Source: Mytilus californianus
Taxonomy: Eukaryota; Mollusca; Bivalvia; Mytilida; Mytilidae
Reading direction: 5' to 3'
NCBI RefSeq assembly: GCF_021869535.1
Contig: NW_026262690.1
Span: 90,379,995-90,443,994, forward strand
DNA length: 64,000 nt
In this document: positions 12,701 through 22,675 of the stretch, one piece after another
Layout: the number at the start of each line of letters is the position of its first letter
How positions within the stretch are numbered: the first letter of the stretch is position 1
The notes under the pieces: generated by a model
What the model saw: only the letters and a program-made list of their open reading frames with translations
What the model was told of the DNA's origin: nothing
The model's database searches: none
Translations under genes and position numbers: made by a program

Positions 12701-15700
12701 TTTAGACATTTCAAGTCCTTCACTACATGATAGCTTTTTAGTCCCTTGCACAGCTCATTGTGGGGGGACATAAAATTACCAAACGTCCCTACATCTGTCC
12801 CTCTGGTCTTGTTAGCTCTCTCATGTACAATTCTTGACAGATTTTATGAAACTAATATCATAGATTTATATCAGCAATGTCTTGAAATGTCTAAATGTTG
12901 GAATTCTCATACACCGCTTAGCATACTAAATTCTTTTGTTATAATAACTTTAATCTTGTATGATGAGAGGGTGTGATGCTGAGTAAAACAGACAGGCAGT
13001 CAATAGTTTCTTCCAACTCCTGAAAACATTGTTTTATGAACAGACAAAGGGGCTAGAAATTTAATTTTAAATGAAGTACCAACAAAATGTACATGAAAGT
13101 GAACTGTTTTTAATTAAACTTTGCATTTAACACTCGACTTGTCTAAATCTTTCATTAGTATATTACATTTTTGTTCATATAAACAATTTACCCGAGATTT
13201 TTGTGGATTTTAGTTTTTTGACATGTTGTTTATTTTGTGATTAACGATGTGTTTACATGTAAAAAGGAAATTAGCTATAATTGCCAATGAGTCAAGTATC
13301 CAACAGATCCAAATAAAATGGGTTTAAGTGACTATCAACTACTGTACAGCCTTCAAAAATGAGCAAAATCCATATTCTATAGTCAGTCATAAAAGACCCC
13401 CTGACATGACAAAATGTAGGTCTCTTGTATTTTTTTCTGAGTTTTTGATTGACAGGAATTTAATTATGATGTCAAATTCTTTGCCTTTCTTCAGTTTTGC
13501 TTTATTTAAAGAATGTCTGCAAATCACTAGAACACACTACATGTAGTATGCAAATCACCAGAAAGGACATAAAAGTTGCCATAAGTATATTACAAAAATC
13601 ACCAAAGAAACCAATTTACACATCAAACATACGTTATTTTTCCCTCCCCTGTACACAGCTGAGTTTTAAATGTTTAACTGTTAAATACCATATTTTTTTT
13701 GTGGTTTTGTCTCTAAATTGAATTTCTTGAGGATTGTTTTTTTAGGATCCCAGCTTGTGAAAGTATTTGTAGGTTACATTTTAGTAATATGGATATAAAT
13801 TTGTGTATAATATATCTCTCCATGGAATAAAAGAAATTAAAACCTTAACGAAAATTTCTGCTTTATCATTTTCTCAATAAATACCTTCAGCAGTTCTCTT
13901 TTCCACATGATTTGCCACATCCTCCCTGCAAAAGATATAAGCATTTGTTCATATACTGTAAATTTGGAAATTATTGCGAGGTTTTTAATAATGTGAATAA
14001 TGGGACTAGGTGAGTATCACAACAGTAAGAACTTGTTTTCTGAAATCTGATACATATATCTCCATGACCTGTTTTTTTTTTAAGGCGAACCACCATTCTT
14101 AAATTCTCTTCCACCACGTCAAATGATCTCACCATTGTTAAAATATCTGCACTATGATTGATAGGTGTAGTCAAAATTTGTTTTCGCTTCTCTAGCTGCA
14201 ATTTAGTTAGCAATTATAATTATAATCAATTGGATAACCCCTATTGTATTATAATCCAAAGGGTCCTCCTGGTTACTGTTTTAAAGCCATGAGAGATCTG
14301 GCTTACGATCACTTATCACGTGTACAGGTAGTTCGATACACTTGACAGGAGAACACTTGATGAAGAGAGACGATTAATTGCATTTATATTCATTGACTTT
14401 TCAGGAAATGCTTATGATAATTTAACTTAATAAACAGCTGTGCCATGAGCGCATGATACGCCCCATCGTCTTGTGTGTGAATTTTTATGCAATAAGCATA
14501 AATAGTTTCTGACATACGGCGTGACATGCGAAAACCCCCCCTTTTTTTTTTACAAAAAACTCAATATCTCTAAAATAAAATTTTGAATCAAAACCAAAAA
14601 GTATACAGATCTTAAGATTAATATAACTAAGAAGTGTAAAATTTTAAGCAATAATCATAAATCGTTTTTGAGATACGGCGCAACATGTGAAAAACCCCTC
14701 CCCCTTTTTTTACAAAATACTCAATAACTCAAAAATAAAATTTTGAATCATCACCAAAAAGTATAGAGATCTTAAGGTTAATATAACTAAGAAGTCTGTA
14801 ATGTTTTAAGCAATAATCATAACTGTTTTTGAGATACGGCGCGACATGTGAAAAACCCCTCCCCCTTTTTTAACAAAATACTCAATATCTCTAAAATAAA
14901 ATTTTGAATCATCACCAAAAAGTATACAGATCTTAAGATTAATATAACTAAGAAGAGTGTAAAGTTTTAAGCAATAATCATAAATTGTTTTTGAGATACG
15001 GCGCGACATGTGAAAAAAAACACACACCTGTTTTAGTTACTAAGTCCCGTAACTCAAAAAGTTTTAATCTTATTTTCACCAAAAAATATACAGATCGTTT
15101 GACCATCATAAGAAACAACTATGTTAAGTTTCATGAAATTTGGATAAGTCATTCTCAAGTTACGGTGCGACATGTTTACGCCGGACAGACAGACGGCTGG
15201 ACGCCGGACATTTGTATACCATAATACGTCCCGTCAAAAATTTGACGGGCGTATAAAAATTTAAATTTAAATTAAATTACACAGAAATTTTTTTAGCAAT
15301 TCAAACATGTGCTTTCAAATTAATTGATTTACGCAATCAGTACTAAATTGGTCGATTTTTTTATCTGTAAGGAACCTTAATGAAATTTTTAACTTAAGAT
15401 ACAATATTAAGCATTGAAATTTTCTTAAAATGATCTTATTTATGGTTTGTTACATCAGCTTTGATTAGAAACTAGAATTTTGCAGTGGAACAATGTAAAT
15501 TTCAACACTACTAATGTTGATAAAAACAAAGAATATGCGACACCTATGTACAAATACAGATCGAGGAAAAAATCCATTTATGACAATAAAATTGCACTAG
15601 ACTCAGAGGTGACAAAGTATTGAAATAGACACTCGTTAACAAGTATCTACCACCATTTCAACCTTTTAAAAAGAATATTAAATGAACATATATACAGTGC

Positions 15701-18700
15701 AGCAGATTAGCAGAACAAGATTTTTCTTTAGTAACCGTAAATTATTATTTGTCTTTACAATTATCTTATGAATTACATATCTGGAACCTCTACCAACTAC
15801 TAAAAATGCCACCAGGACAGTGGTCTAAATTACTGGAGAATATCTGATTATCATAAGAAAAGGGATTGCACAACTGTTGTTAAAGTGATTACCTACCAGT
15901 TGCCAAATCCATACTGTTCCACGGCATCTAAAAGCATTGTTTCTTCTGCAAGAGTCCATGGTGTATCAAGTTCAAAAGCTCCTACTACGTAGTCACTCTG
16001 AAAAAAACAATTTCACAATTTAACTGTTATGTCAAATCTTTTGTATGAAATCAAGACCTTACAATGAAAAAAATAATTTCGCAAATAACCTTAACCACCA
16101 TATATATATATATATATTGTAATTGAAAAAGCATTGACAGGATGCAGGTTTGATACATGCTTAACAGCATGAAATCAAATGATCCTCGAAAACAACTTTT
16201 TGGGGCAGAGAACCCTTTAGCTGCTGTCTTTTTTTAATGAATTTTGTAACCTTGAAATGTATGTGGTATGTCTTGTCGTGCATTTTCATATCTTTTACAA
16301 TATGTTAATGATTTCAGAAAAGGTCATCAAATTACATTATCTGATGTCAGTTCTGTCCTTGAGATGTTTTACCATTATTCATTTGATTAAAAAGGATCCT
16401 AATAAAATTGAGAATGGAAATGGGGAATGTGTCAAAGAGACAACAACCCGACTATAGAACAGACAACAGCAGAAGGTCACCAACAGGTCTTCAATGCAGC
16501 GAGAAATTCCCGCACCCGGAGGCGTCCTTCAGCTGGCCCCTAAACAAATACATATACTAGTTCAGTGATAATGAACGCCATACTAAACTCCAAATTGTAC
16601 ACAAGAAACTAAAATTAAAAATAATACAAGACTAACAAAGGCTAGAGGCTCCTGACTTGGGACAGGCGCAAAAATGCGGCGGGGTTAAACATGTTTTTTG
16701 AGATCTCAACCCTCCCCCTATACCTCTAGCCAATGTAGAAAAGAAAACGCATAACAATACGCACATTAAAATTCAGTTCAAGAGAAGTCCGAGTCTGATG
16801 TCAGAAGATGTAACCAAAGAAAATAACCAAAATGACAATAATACATAAATAACAACAGACTACTAGCAGTTAACTGACATGCCAGCTCCAGACTTCAATT
16901 AAACTGATTGAAAGATTATGTCTTCATCATATGAATATCAGGCACAATCCTTCCCGTTAGGGGTTTAGTATCATACCATCATAACATATATGATAAGAAC
17001 ATAACCCGTATACATACATGTACATGTATGTTACAAATACTCTGGCCAACTTCTCAATATCTCCATGAAGGATTTTATAAATAAAATGCATCTCTCTTAC
17101 ATTTAAAAAGTGTTTTAAACTTAAAACAATATAATTTTAAGTTAATCTCATCTACATGTATATAGTGAAGTGCCATTTTGACTAACTGAGTGTCTGATTT
17201 AGTTGAAATATCTGGGGATTTCAAACTTCTGTTACACAAGATTCCAATTTCCCTTTCATGAATGAACTGCCCAAGTTGACCTGGGGTAATTCTGGGGAAA
17301 GCACTTCATGGAACATATTTGCTTTGTGACAACAAATTTTATGGGAAAAGCACTGGTTGGAAGATCATGTATAAGCGAGATCCTTCCATGGGGTAACTGC
17401 AATAGACTTTCACATTCATGAATTTTAAGGTACAGTTCTGATGTCACAATGCTTTTTTTATTACATCACAGTAAGAATCGCTTGTATAATGATGTCAATA
17501 GACAATACACCTATCTCAAGTTGTTTTTAATGAATGAGTTACACATGTTGACCCAAGGTTAATCAGCGTCAATAACGACATCAAACAAAAAGGTCTTACT
17601 GTGACGTAGCAAATTTACGGGAAAGTGCACAAATTCAAAAGTCGTCTATTACATCAACTGACTTCAAGTCACCAATAAAATTGAGAATGGAAATGGGGAA
17701 TATGTCAAAGAGACAACAACCCAACCAAAGAGCAGACAACAGCCGAAGGCCACCAATGGGTCGTCAACGCAGCGAGAAAATCCCGCACCCGGAGGTGGTC
17801 CTCAGCTGGCCCCTATATAAAATTGTGTACTAGTTCAGTGAAAATGAACGTCACACTATACTCCAAAACAAATAAATGAACTAAAATTAATAAACATACA
17901 AGACTAACAAAGGCCAGAGGCTCCTGACTTGGGACAGGCACAAAAATGTGGCGGGGTTAAACATGTTTTGTGAGATCTCAACCCTCCCCTATACCTCTAG
18001 CCAATGTAGAATAAAAAAACACATAGTAATATGCACAGTAAAACTCAGTTTAAAAGAAATCCAAGTCCGATGTTAGCAAAGGTAACAAAGAAACCAAGTA
18101 AAATGACAACGTTACATAAATTAACAAAGTACTACTAGCAGTTACTGACATGCCAGCTCCAGACCTCAATCAAACTGATTGAAAGATTATGTCTTCATCA
18201 TATGAAAATCAAGTACAATCCCTCCCGTTAGGGGTTAAGTATCATACCATCATAAAATTTATGAGAAGAACATTAAACGTATCATGCCAACAACTGGTTT
18301 TAGAATAAATGTGTTTATTTCCGATGCAAAGACCCTATGAGTGAATCAATATTAATACCAAAATATGCAATCCTTAAAGACTTGACAACAGTATCATAAC
18401 TATATCCTTTCTGAATAAGTCTGTTTAAAGGTTTGGTTAACTTTTGTGCTTTGTAAAGAATATTACCATAAAATATTGGATGTGAAATACCTTAACGTAT
18501 AAGATGTCTGCATGTTGATTTATATTTACAAATGATGCCCTTGTACCGATGATAAAATTTAGTAAATGTTCTGACTAGTTTGTGATATCGAAAAACCTGG
18601 TGTAATAATTTTTCAGTAATATAGAGATTTCTTTCGTTGAAATCAAATACGTTGTTACATACACAAGTGAATCGAACAAGTTGAGATATGTAAACACCAT

Positions 18701-21700
18701 AAGATGGTGACAAGGGAACGTCACCATCTAAAAATGGATAATTAACAATAGGAAATGAAAAATCATCTCTTTTATCATAAATTTTGGTATCAAGCTTCCC
18801 GTTAAAGATACAGATATCAAGATCCAGGAAAGGGCTGTGTTCATTGTTACATGTAGTATTAGCTTTATTTAAAGTCAGTTCGGCAGGATAAATTTCTTTA
18901 GTGTACATACTGAAGTCATAATTATTGAGAGCCAATGTATCATCTAAATATCTAAAAGTGTTATTAAATTTTTGAATCAGATGTTGTTTCGATGGGTCTT
19001 TGCTGATTTTAGTCATAAATTGTAACTCATAACAATACAGAAACAGGTCCGCAATAAATGGTGCACAGTTAGTCCCCATGGGAATTCTGATAACTTGATG
19101 ATATACGGAATCTCCATAGCGAACAAAAATGTTATCTAGTAATAATTCAAGGGCAGTTATAGTATCAAAGCAGGTCCAATTGACATAGTTCTTTTGTTTG
19201 TTGTTAATTAAAAATGAATTAAAAGAGTTTGAACATATATATTCGCATTCAGACTTTTCAAATGCCCATTTAATCAGGTGTGTGAATTTTTTCTTGATAA
19301 GATTATGAGGCAAAGTGGTATATAGGGTAGAAAAATCAAAACTTTGAACAGATTCGAAATCACCAATATAAGCATGCAATTTATCAAGTACTTCCTACGA
19401 ATTTTTGACACTCCAAAAGTAATTAATTCCACTTTTTTCAAAGGCCTTATTTGAACAATTTATTACCAGGTTTTTGATTGTACCAAGTGTACTAGTAAGT
19501 AGAATAGATAGTTTAGTAGTGGAACAATGGCTTGAAGACGAAATAAATCTATATTTGTAAGGAGTTTTGAGCAGCTTCGGAAACCAGTACATAGTTGGAA
19601 CTATCATTGTATTTGGTTTTGCTTGTAAAGAGGTAGATAAAACTTTATGTTTGTTACAGATGTCATATTCCGAAAATGGAGTCAGTTGGAATGTTGGTGA
19701 ATTCTTGATTTCCTTTTGTAGAACCTCAATGTAAAATTTACGTCAAACAATAATAATGATATTGTTAGCAGCCTTATCAGCTGGGACAAAAACATATTCT
19801 GTGGCGATTTCTTTTAGCTTATGTTTGATATGAGAAATTGGGCTATTATATATATATGGTTGTCATTAGGAGTGAAATGATCTTTAAAATTTTGAAACCT
19901 ATATCAACTATGTTCATTACCGAATTAAAAAAGAATCTAATGATTTCTTGTCAGCATTTTCTCGTTTTATCCATTTAGAGCAGTAAGTACGGAGTGAGTC
20001 GTGGATGATGTTACGACACTCATTCCAATTAACAATTGACGGGGGACGATATTTAGGTCCTTTACTGAGGAATGATTTCATCTCTCGGTCACGAACGATG
20101 TTAAGGTCTCCTGTTATAACATGGGAATTTGGGCCATAGATGTATTCAGAATTACTGCAATTTCATGAGGTACATGTAGGTGTATTGTCCCTAATATTAA
20201 CATCTTTACACACTTCGCTGTAATTAAAGACATATTTCCGGGTAGATTTTTTGTAAACATAACAAATAAGAGGGAGTTCAGTATTATCAAAATAGCCAGG
20301 AATTTGTTCTTTAACAGAATAATCATTAAAAGTACCGGCAATATTTACAAATTGACATATTTAATTTTAATAAAATGTTTTTTGTGATCTTCAGGGCAAT
20401 CAATTTTGGGAAACAAATTAGAATAACAATATGCAATTATAATTTGGACGATTTCATACTTAGGACTGCAATATGGAATTGTGTTACATTCCTCCAAAAT
20501 TTGATGTAATTTATTAACAGGCAAAGAACAGAGCTTGGTTAATAGATAATGTCTACCTTTTTTTTTAGAAATAGAAATTAGGTCCAAAATATTTGTATTT
20601 TTGATTACGAAATTTTCTTTGATTGCGATTTATTCTACGCCCATGAGAACAGTTTTTACGAACTGTTTTAGAAACTATATCCAAAATGTTAACAGAATCT
20701 GTTCTAGATATATTACCAATTCCCATGATATTGTCATTAAGACCGAGAGGATAGACTGTCTGTTATTTTTTAATCCAGTTTAATTCAATTACTTTTCGTG
20801 ATCGTACAAATTTTGAATGAGATTCCCCAGGCTGCTTATTAACTACTTCTAAAGGTTGCACTGTTAAATATTTAAAAGGATGATTGTGTTTCTTAAGGTG
20901 TTGATAAATTTATGATACTTTTGAATTTATGGGGTCTTTTAAAGCGATAAACGTGTTCTTGCGTGCGTTTAGATAAATATCGTCCAGTTTCACCTACGTA
21001 CTTAATACTGCATCCCGGTTTGTTTCATGTGAGTAAATATATAATACTGTTAGTTTTTCAAGTGATATCAGTTTCATTGATATTTGTTATTAAAAATGTT
21101 AGCGACTGTAGTATTTTTAGATAATCGATTTTGAAGATTGAGACGTGTAGGTACCCTTTGAACGAGTTTAGTATTAAGTATTTTTCCATTTCGAAGTTTC
21201 ATGATTTGTTTTTTTGTTATCAATTTTACCAATTGAAAGGAGCAAAGAATGGCGTCCAGAATATGAACCAGCACACAGGAATATAATAAAGTAAACATGA
21301 TAAAACTGTTCGGCTAAAGACGTCAAACGCTATCCGTCATTAAGTACCCGACAAAATACGTTAACACCAAAACTTGAGGTGAAAAAAAAGACAGGGTATA
21401 TCAGGGTAGCGCCTAACGTCTGACTTAATAGTAGAATGGGGCTGAATAGTGAAAACAGTGTTTTAAATAAATATTCCTAAAGTAATGAACATAGAGATGT
21501 TCTCGCTCGGACACACACTCCATTTACTAGTATACTATAAGAGCATAAACCTGAAGCACGGGGAGGCACTCTACTGTCTCCACACGGCACTAAAGACAAA
21601 CTTTGTAAAATATAAAATTGAGAATGGAAATGGGGAATATGTCAAAGAGACAACAACCCAACCAAAGAGCAAACAACAACCGAAGGCCACCAATGGGTCT

Positions 21701-22423
21701 TCAAAGCAGCTAGAAAATCCCACAACTGGAGGTGGTCGTCCTCAGCTGGCCCCTATATAAAATTGTGTACTAGTTCAGTGAAAATGGACATCACACTAAA
21801 ACTCCAAAACAAACAAATGAACTAAAATTAAAAAATATACAAGACTAACAAAGGCCAGAGGCTCCTGACTTGGAACAGGCGCAAAAATGCAGCAGGGTTA
21901 CACATGATTTGTGAGATCTCAACCCTCCCCCAAGCATCATTGAGCATATTATAAACCTATAAATTTTATTTTTGTTTTCGGAAAATGTTCCATTTATATT
22001 GTGGAAAATTATAACAAATATGTTTCTGTTCATTGAAATGTCCATTTGTTATATATGATAAAATTGATTCATGCAGGACATTAACTAAGGATTTCAAACA
22101 TTTCTATTTATAGATGTAGGATCTCCACTGGGTATCCCCAATCAAAATGTACATACCACCAACTTGTATTCATGTACTCTTTTATGACCTCCAATCTCAG
22201 CACCAAGTGAATAGCACTGAAAAAAAGGAAACAAAAAATAGTATGTTTTTAAATTATAAGAAAAAGATAATTGTGGCCAACAAAAGAGATTATGTGCATC
22301 AAATAGGCACGCCAGTGACGTCATACTCACCTGTAAACAAAGGTCAAAGTCTGTACAATCTGTACACTGTACTCTGAACCCTGAAATTTCAATCTGGCAG
22401 CAATTACAGCGAACTTTAGACAT
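799..22423 (-). CDS. tada2b: Transcriptional adaptor ADA2b (SAGA complex subunit), 3' end outside window
   Basis: Adaptor that links the GCN5/PCAF acetyltransferase to the SAGA coactivator complex in the nucleus. Eleven coding exons (high to low coordinate): 22331-22423, 22157-22216, 15897-15997, 13885-13925, 11327-11377, 8621-8677, 6525-6628, 5307-5379, 4200-4356, 3276-3355, 799-870. All junctions are GT-AG and the phases agree; the 889 nt give 296 residues plus one base. Residues 5-50 form a ZZ zinc finger (CNCC, CTDC, CLQC, then HKRVH). Residues 61-105 are SANT-like (PWTLAEE, EQYGFGNWEDVANHV). EQQELGYMPLRDDFE, the acidic segment ending NNYDDEDIDI, KERERRKRLARGYNLL and KYRKHGITKLD closely match vertebrate TADA2B rather than TADA2A. 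The family is about 420 residues long, so roughly 125 residues including SWIRM lie before base 1. No frameshift or stop is seen in the exons. The introns are full of transposons. Confidence 0.95.
1050..1285 (+). pseudogene. C-terminal relic of a non-LTR retrotransposon
   Basis: The plus strand at ~1105-1140 reads RRRWRWIGHVLR; after a frame change, KKALHWTPEGKR follows (~1160-1195). These are the usual last residues of RTE/CR1-type reverse transcriptase polyproteins. Only this tail is present, with at least one frameshift. In tada2b intron 10. Confidence 0.6.
1338..1562 (+). repeat. Repeat family A, diverged inverted copy
   Basis: Reverse complement of the 2410-2650 repeat, with about 20% or more differences by eye (ccccagttttttggtgggat, ctatgttttgttttgtagac, gtttgagaatccctttggta). 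The short ORF here is only a translation of the repeat. Confidence 0.6.
1735..2215 (+). repeat. TE fragment with two ~180-bp tandem units carrying DR1-like motifs
   Basis: Two units (~1812-1985 and ~1990-2165) share gacatgggttgtcaa, ttgaccttgacctt, ctaggaagttg, tatgacacaccctctgg and agatatagagcggacacgat. It ends with a GC-rich block containing gggcggccgcc and gggccct, preceded by acggacggacag. A non-autonomous bivalve element is likely. Confidence 0.65.
2410..2720 (-). repeat. Dispersed repeat family A (Penelope-like 3' region)
   Basis: Contains gataccagagggacagtcaa, aactgacaacgccatgg and gaaccccaccaaaaactggg. The same blocks occur at 41160-41470, where they follow a Penelope-like RT fragment, and inverted at 46664-46855 and 1338-1562. 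Non-coding; lies in tada2b intron 10. Confidence 0.7.
2752..3075 (-). repeat. Dispersed repeat family B
   Basis: Contains gccaatgagacaactctcca, taggtcactgtacggccttc and ggctcctgacttgggacagg. The last block is shared with the Penelope-like terminal repeat at 16401-18300, so family B is probably also a Penelope-like 3' end. Further copies at 13266-13410, 30905-31195 and (inverted) 58780-59010. Confidence 0.7.
4575..4795 (-). repeat. Probable tRNA-derived SINE fragment
   Basis: On the minus strand, gtgagttcgaatcc at ~4748-4761 fits an RNA polymerase III B box. It is followed by a tail (gtatgttggactccaatctt) of the kind seen in bivalve SINEs. The A box side (~4795) is eroded. In tada2b intron 8. 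Confidence 0.45.
4880..5095 (+). repeat. Mollusc-type dispersed repeat ending in gggacagacgg motif
   Basis: Runs from gaagaatgtgtctgacgata to gggacagacggaaggtcaaa and gggggataaaaatg. The same end structure (gggacagacgaacgg ... ggggcataaaaa) closes the repeat at 6240-6510. Non-coding. Confidence 0.55.
5535..5645. repeat. Two-copy tandem duplication (~44 bp)
   Basis: The block cataaaatctactcatgatt plus the following 24 bases occurs twice in direct succession (5553-5597 and 5599-5643) with no differences seen, so the duplication is recent. In tada2b intron 8-side sequence (intron 7). Confidence 0.8.
6235..6512 (+). repeat. Mollusc-type dispersed repeat with gacggacaga end
   Basis: Starts aacaagaatgtgtccatagt and ends gggacagacgaacggatag, aacataatgcccctaggtgg, ggcataaaaa. 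The small inverted block gcccctaggtggggc closes it. Widespread in bivalves as far as I recall. Lies immediately upstream (minus strand: downstream) of tada2b exon 7. Confidence 0.6.
7905..8095. mobile_element. MITE-like element with gttctccccag termini
   Basis: Inverted ends: gttctccccagaatttttaa (7912) and ccctggggagaac (8082-8094). Internal short repeat atagcaccatgg occurs four times. Related ends occur at 8743 and 10926. In tada2b intron 6. Confidence 0.6.
8743..10926. mobile_element. Longer copy of the gttctccccag element, interrupted by a foldback
   Basis: Left end tgttctccccaggatttttc with atagcaccaggg at ~8768; right end ggcctggggagaaca at ~10912-10926, preceded by accaccatgatagaaaatta. 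The inverted termini and shared internal motif suggest one ~2.2-kb insertion in tada2b intron 5, with the hairpin at 8967-9234 nested inside. Some or all of the interior may be unrelated intron sequence. Confidence 0.45.
8967..9234. mobile_element. Foldback/MITE hairpin, ~120-bp arms, TA target
   Basis: Arms from tacagccgatttcattgagt to its complement ending aatgaaatcggctgta, with ggttaggtaaactaccctc and gagtagactagtcc repeated in inverse. Loop of about 30 bp near 9095-9115. The ends TA-CAGCC and GGCTG-TA fit a Tc1/mariner-type TA duplication. Arms are slightly diverged. Confidence 0.8.
11327..11377 (-). CDS. tada2b: tada2b exon 5, next to a tandemly repeated splice acceptor
   Basis: Encodes CEDHYVTFFVSGSVGK after a split Glu codon, matching the conserved 'E-HY' segment after the SANT domain of TADA2B. 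Phase 1 on both sides; donor gtattt, acceptor tttcag at 11378-11383. The acceptor and the first ~29 exon bases are repeated in the array just upstream (11378-11715). The last exon bases (GTATCAGGAAGTGTTGGAAAAG on the coding strand) are unique, so this copy, nearest the donor, is the ancestral exon. It is too short for ordinary ORF detection and is placed by homology and phase. Confidence 0.85.
11355..11715. repeat. 45-bp minisatellite built from a splice acceptor (8 copies)
   Basis: Eight head-to-tail 45-bp units (start ~11355, 11400, 11445, 11490, 11535, 11580, 11625, 11670). On the minus strand each has a pyrimidine tract, tttcag and the first bases of tada2b exon 5. Copy 5 carries substitutions and copy 8 is most diverged and has lost the AG. 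The plus-strand 138-residue ORF here is only a translation of the repeat. Confidence 0.95.
11954..12234. mobile_element. MITE with ttaaggtggta-type ends
   Basis: Left end ttaggtggtgcataacacta and right end gtgtttggtaccaccttaa form imperfect inverted repeats ~280 bp apart. Internal block agggagataactctgtaaaa is a familiar bivalve MITE sequence. TTAA at the right suggests a piggyBac-type target; the left TTAA is altered. Confidence 0.6.
12245..12935. repeat. Tandem ~165-bp units followed by a long inverted repeat
   Basis: Units at ~12250, 12410 and 12570 share caatgcaattttccatataa and catccaagacattgct. Then 12660-12715 (cttagtatgctaagcggtgt ...) is repeated inverted at 12881-12935, and 12820-12885 is the inverse of part of the tandem unit. 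Probably one non-autonomous transposon in tada2b intron 4. Confidence 0.6.
13266..13410 (-). repeat. Repeat family B, short diverged copy
   Basis: Matches 2765-2905 (attgccaatgagtcaagtat, actgtacagccttcaaaaat, gtcagtcataaaagac). Only the proximal half is present. In tada2b intron 4. Confidence 0.6.
14430..15258. repeat. Tandem ~160-bp repeat with a hairpin end
   Basis: Four to five units (~14474, 14630, 14790, 14955, 15113) share taagcaataatcataa, gagatacggcgcgacatgtg and atactcaatatctctaaaat. It starts near gatacgccccatcgtctt and ends with gacagacagacgg and the palindrome cgtcccgtcaaa/tttgacgggcg. Non-coding, in tada2b intron 3; ORFs here are repeat translations. Confidence 0.7.
16099..16117. 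repeat. Short (TA)n tract
   Basis: About nine TA units, in tada2b intron 2. Confidence 0.85.
16401..17010 (-). mobile_element. Solo 3' end of the same Penelope-like family
   Basis: About 600 bp matching 17675-18290 in the same orientation, including the shared blocks gaggctcctgacttgggaca and cttcatcatatgaatatcag, but stopping at acccgta before any coding sequence. Separated from the fuller copy by ~660 bp of intron. Consistent with a 5'-truncated insertion. Confidence 0.7.
18315..19607 (-). pseudogene. Penelope-like element reverse transcriptase, two in-frame stops
   Basis: One reading frame of 431 codons is interrupted only by TAG at 19395-19397 and TAA at 18492-18494. Motifs in order: PTMYWFPKLLKTPYKYRFIS (fingers); SFDFSTLYTTLPH (palm motif A, catalytic Asp); IPMGTNCAPFIADLFLYCYE (motif B); RYLDDTLALNN (motif C, catalytic DD); SPFLDLDI; and the thumb segment PSYGVYISQLVRF. 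These are diagnostic of Penelope-like elements. It ends FGINIDSLIGSLHRK at 18315. It lies in intron 2 of tada2b on the same strand and is no longer able to make a full protein. Confidence 0.9.
19920..21300 (-). pseudogene. N-terminal GIY-YIG endonuclease region of the same Penelope-like element
   Basis: Broken into several frames. On the minus strand, in order: IIYLLT then a stop and NKPGCSIKYVGETGRYLSKR, QEHVY (GIY-YIG core with Tyr, Arg and His, ~20940-21050); the distal signature RSRKVIELNWIKK and PLGLND (~20720-20810), with a stop between them; a Cys-containing segment and VITGDLNIVRDREMKSFLSK then GPKYRPP (~20045-20190), the conserved linker before the RT. The endonuclease therefore precedes the RT, unlike canonical Penelope. 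At least three stops and one frameshift (~20905) are visible. Confidence 0.8.
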
Positions 22424-22551
22424 TTCTTATTGTGGATGCGCGTCCTAGAAATAAGGATGAATTGAACAGATCATACAATTTGCTCTAAATGTGACGCATC
22501 TTTTCAAAATATTTTGTGGCGGCTCATCTTTTGTTCCGACTTGCTAAATCA

Positions 22552-22590
22552 TGACGTCAGTTTTCTCCCATGCTTCCCAAGTACTTCCGG
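22552..22590 (-). promoter_or_regulatory. Probable TATA-less tada2b promoter: CRE and ETS motifs
   Basis: A full palindromic CRE (TGACGTCA, 22552-22559) lies about 130 bp upstream of the tada2b ATG. An ETS/GABP-type ACTTCCGG (22583-22590) lies about 30 bp further upstream. No TATA box is visible. This combination is typical of housekeeping promoters. A second TGACGTCA at 22317-22324 is just inside intron 1. Motif match only; function is inferred. Confidence 0.5.
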
Positions 22591-22675
22591 GTTATGGAAA
22601 AAAATATTCGCTTTCTGTATAGAGTTAACGTACTTTGTTTTAATCCAACAATCAACTCATATTGATTACGATCTA

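Larger units (their letters stand above)
17675..21932 (-). mobile_element. Penelope-like retroelement with direct terminal repeats, in tada2b intron 2
   Basis: The minus-strand element is bounded by two direct repeats: 17675-17995 (within the 3' region 17675-18300) and 21611-21932. Both carry the block beginning aaaattgagaatggaaatgg and ending gatctcaaccctccc. This fits the pseudo-LTR layout of Penelope-like elements, in which a truncated copy precedes a fuller one. Between them lie the GIY-YIG region and the RT. Sequence differences between the two repeats and the many stops indicate an old insertion. Confidence 0.75.

Noticed and set aside
17675..18300. Hammerhead ribozyme in the Penelope-like terminal repeat
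   Set aside because: Such ribozymes are known in some Penelope-like elements, but I found no CTGATGA core with a matching GAAA and stems; only atgatgaagac is present.
22142..22423. Single-exon 93-residue protein with a zinc-finger start
   Set aside because: Only the first 31 residues are coding in this frame; the frame then reads through intron 1 before re-entering exon 2. It is exons 1-2 of tada2b.
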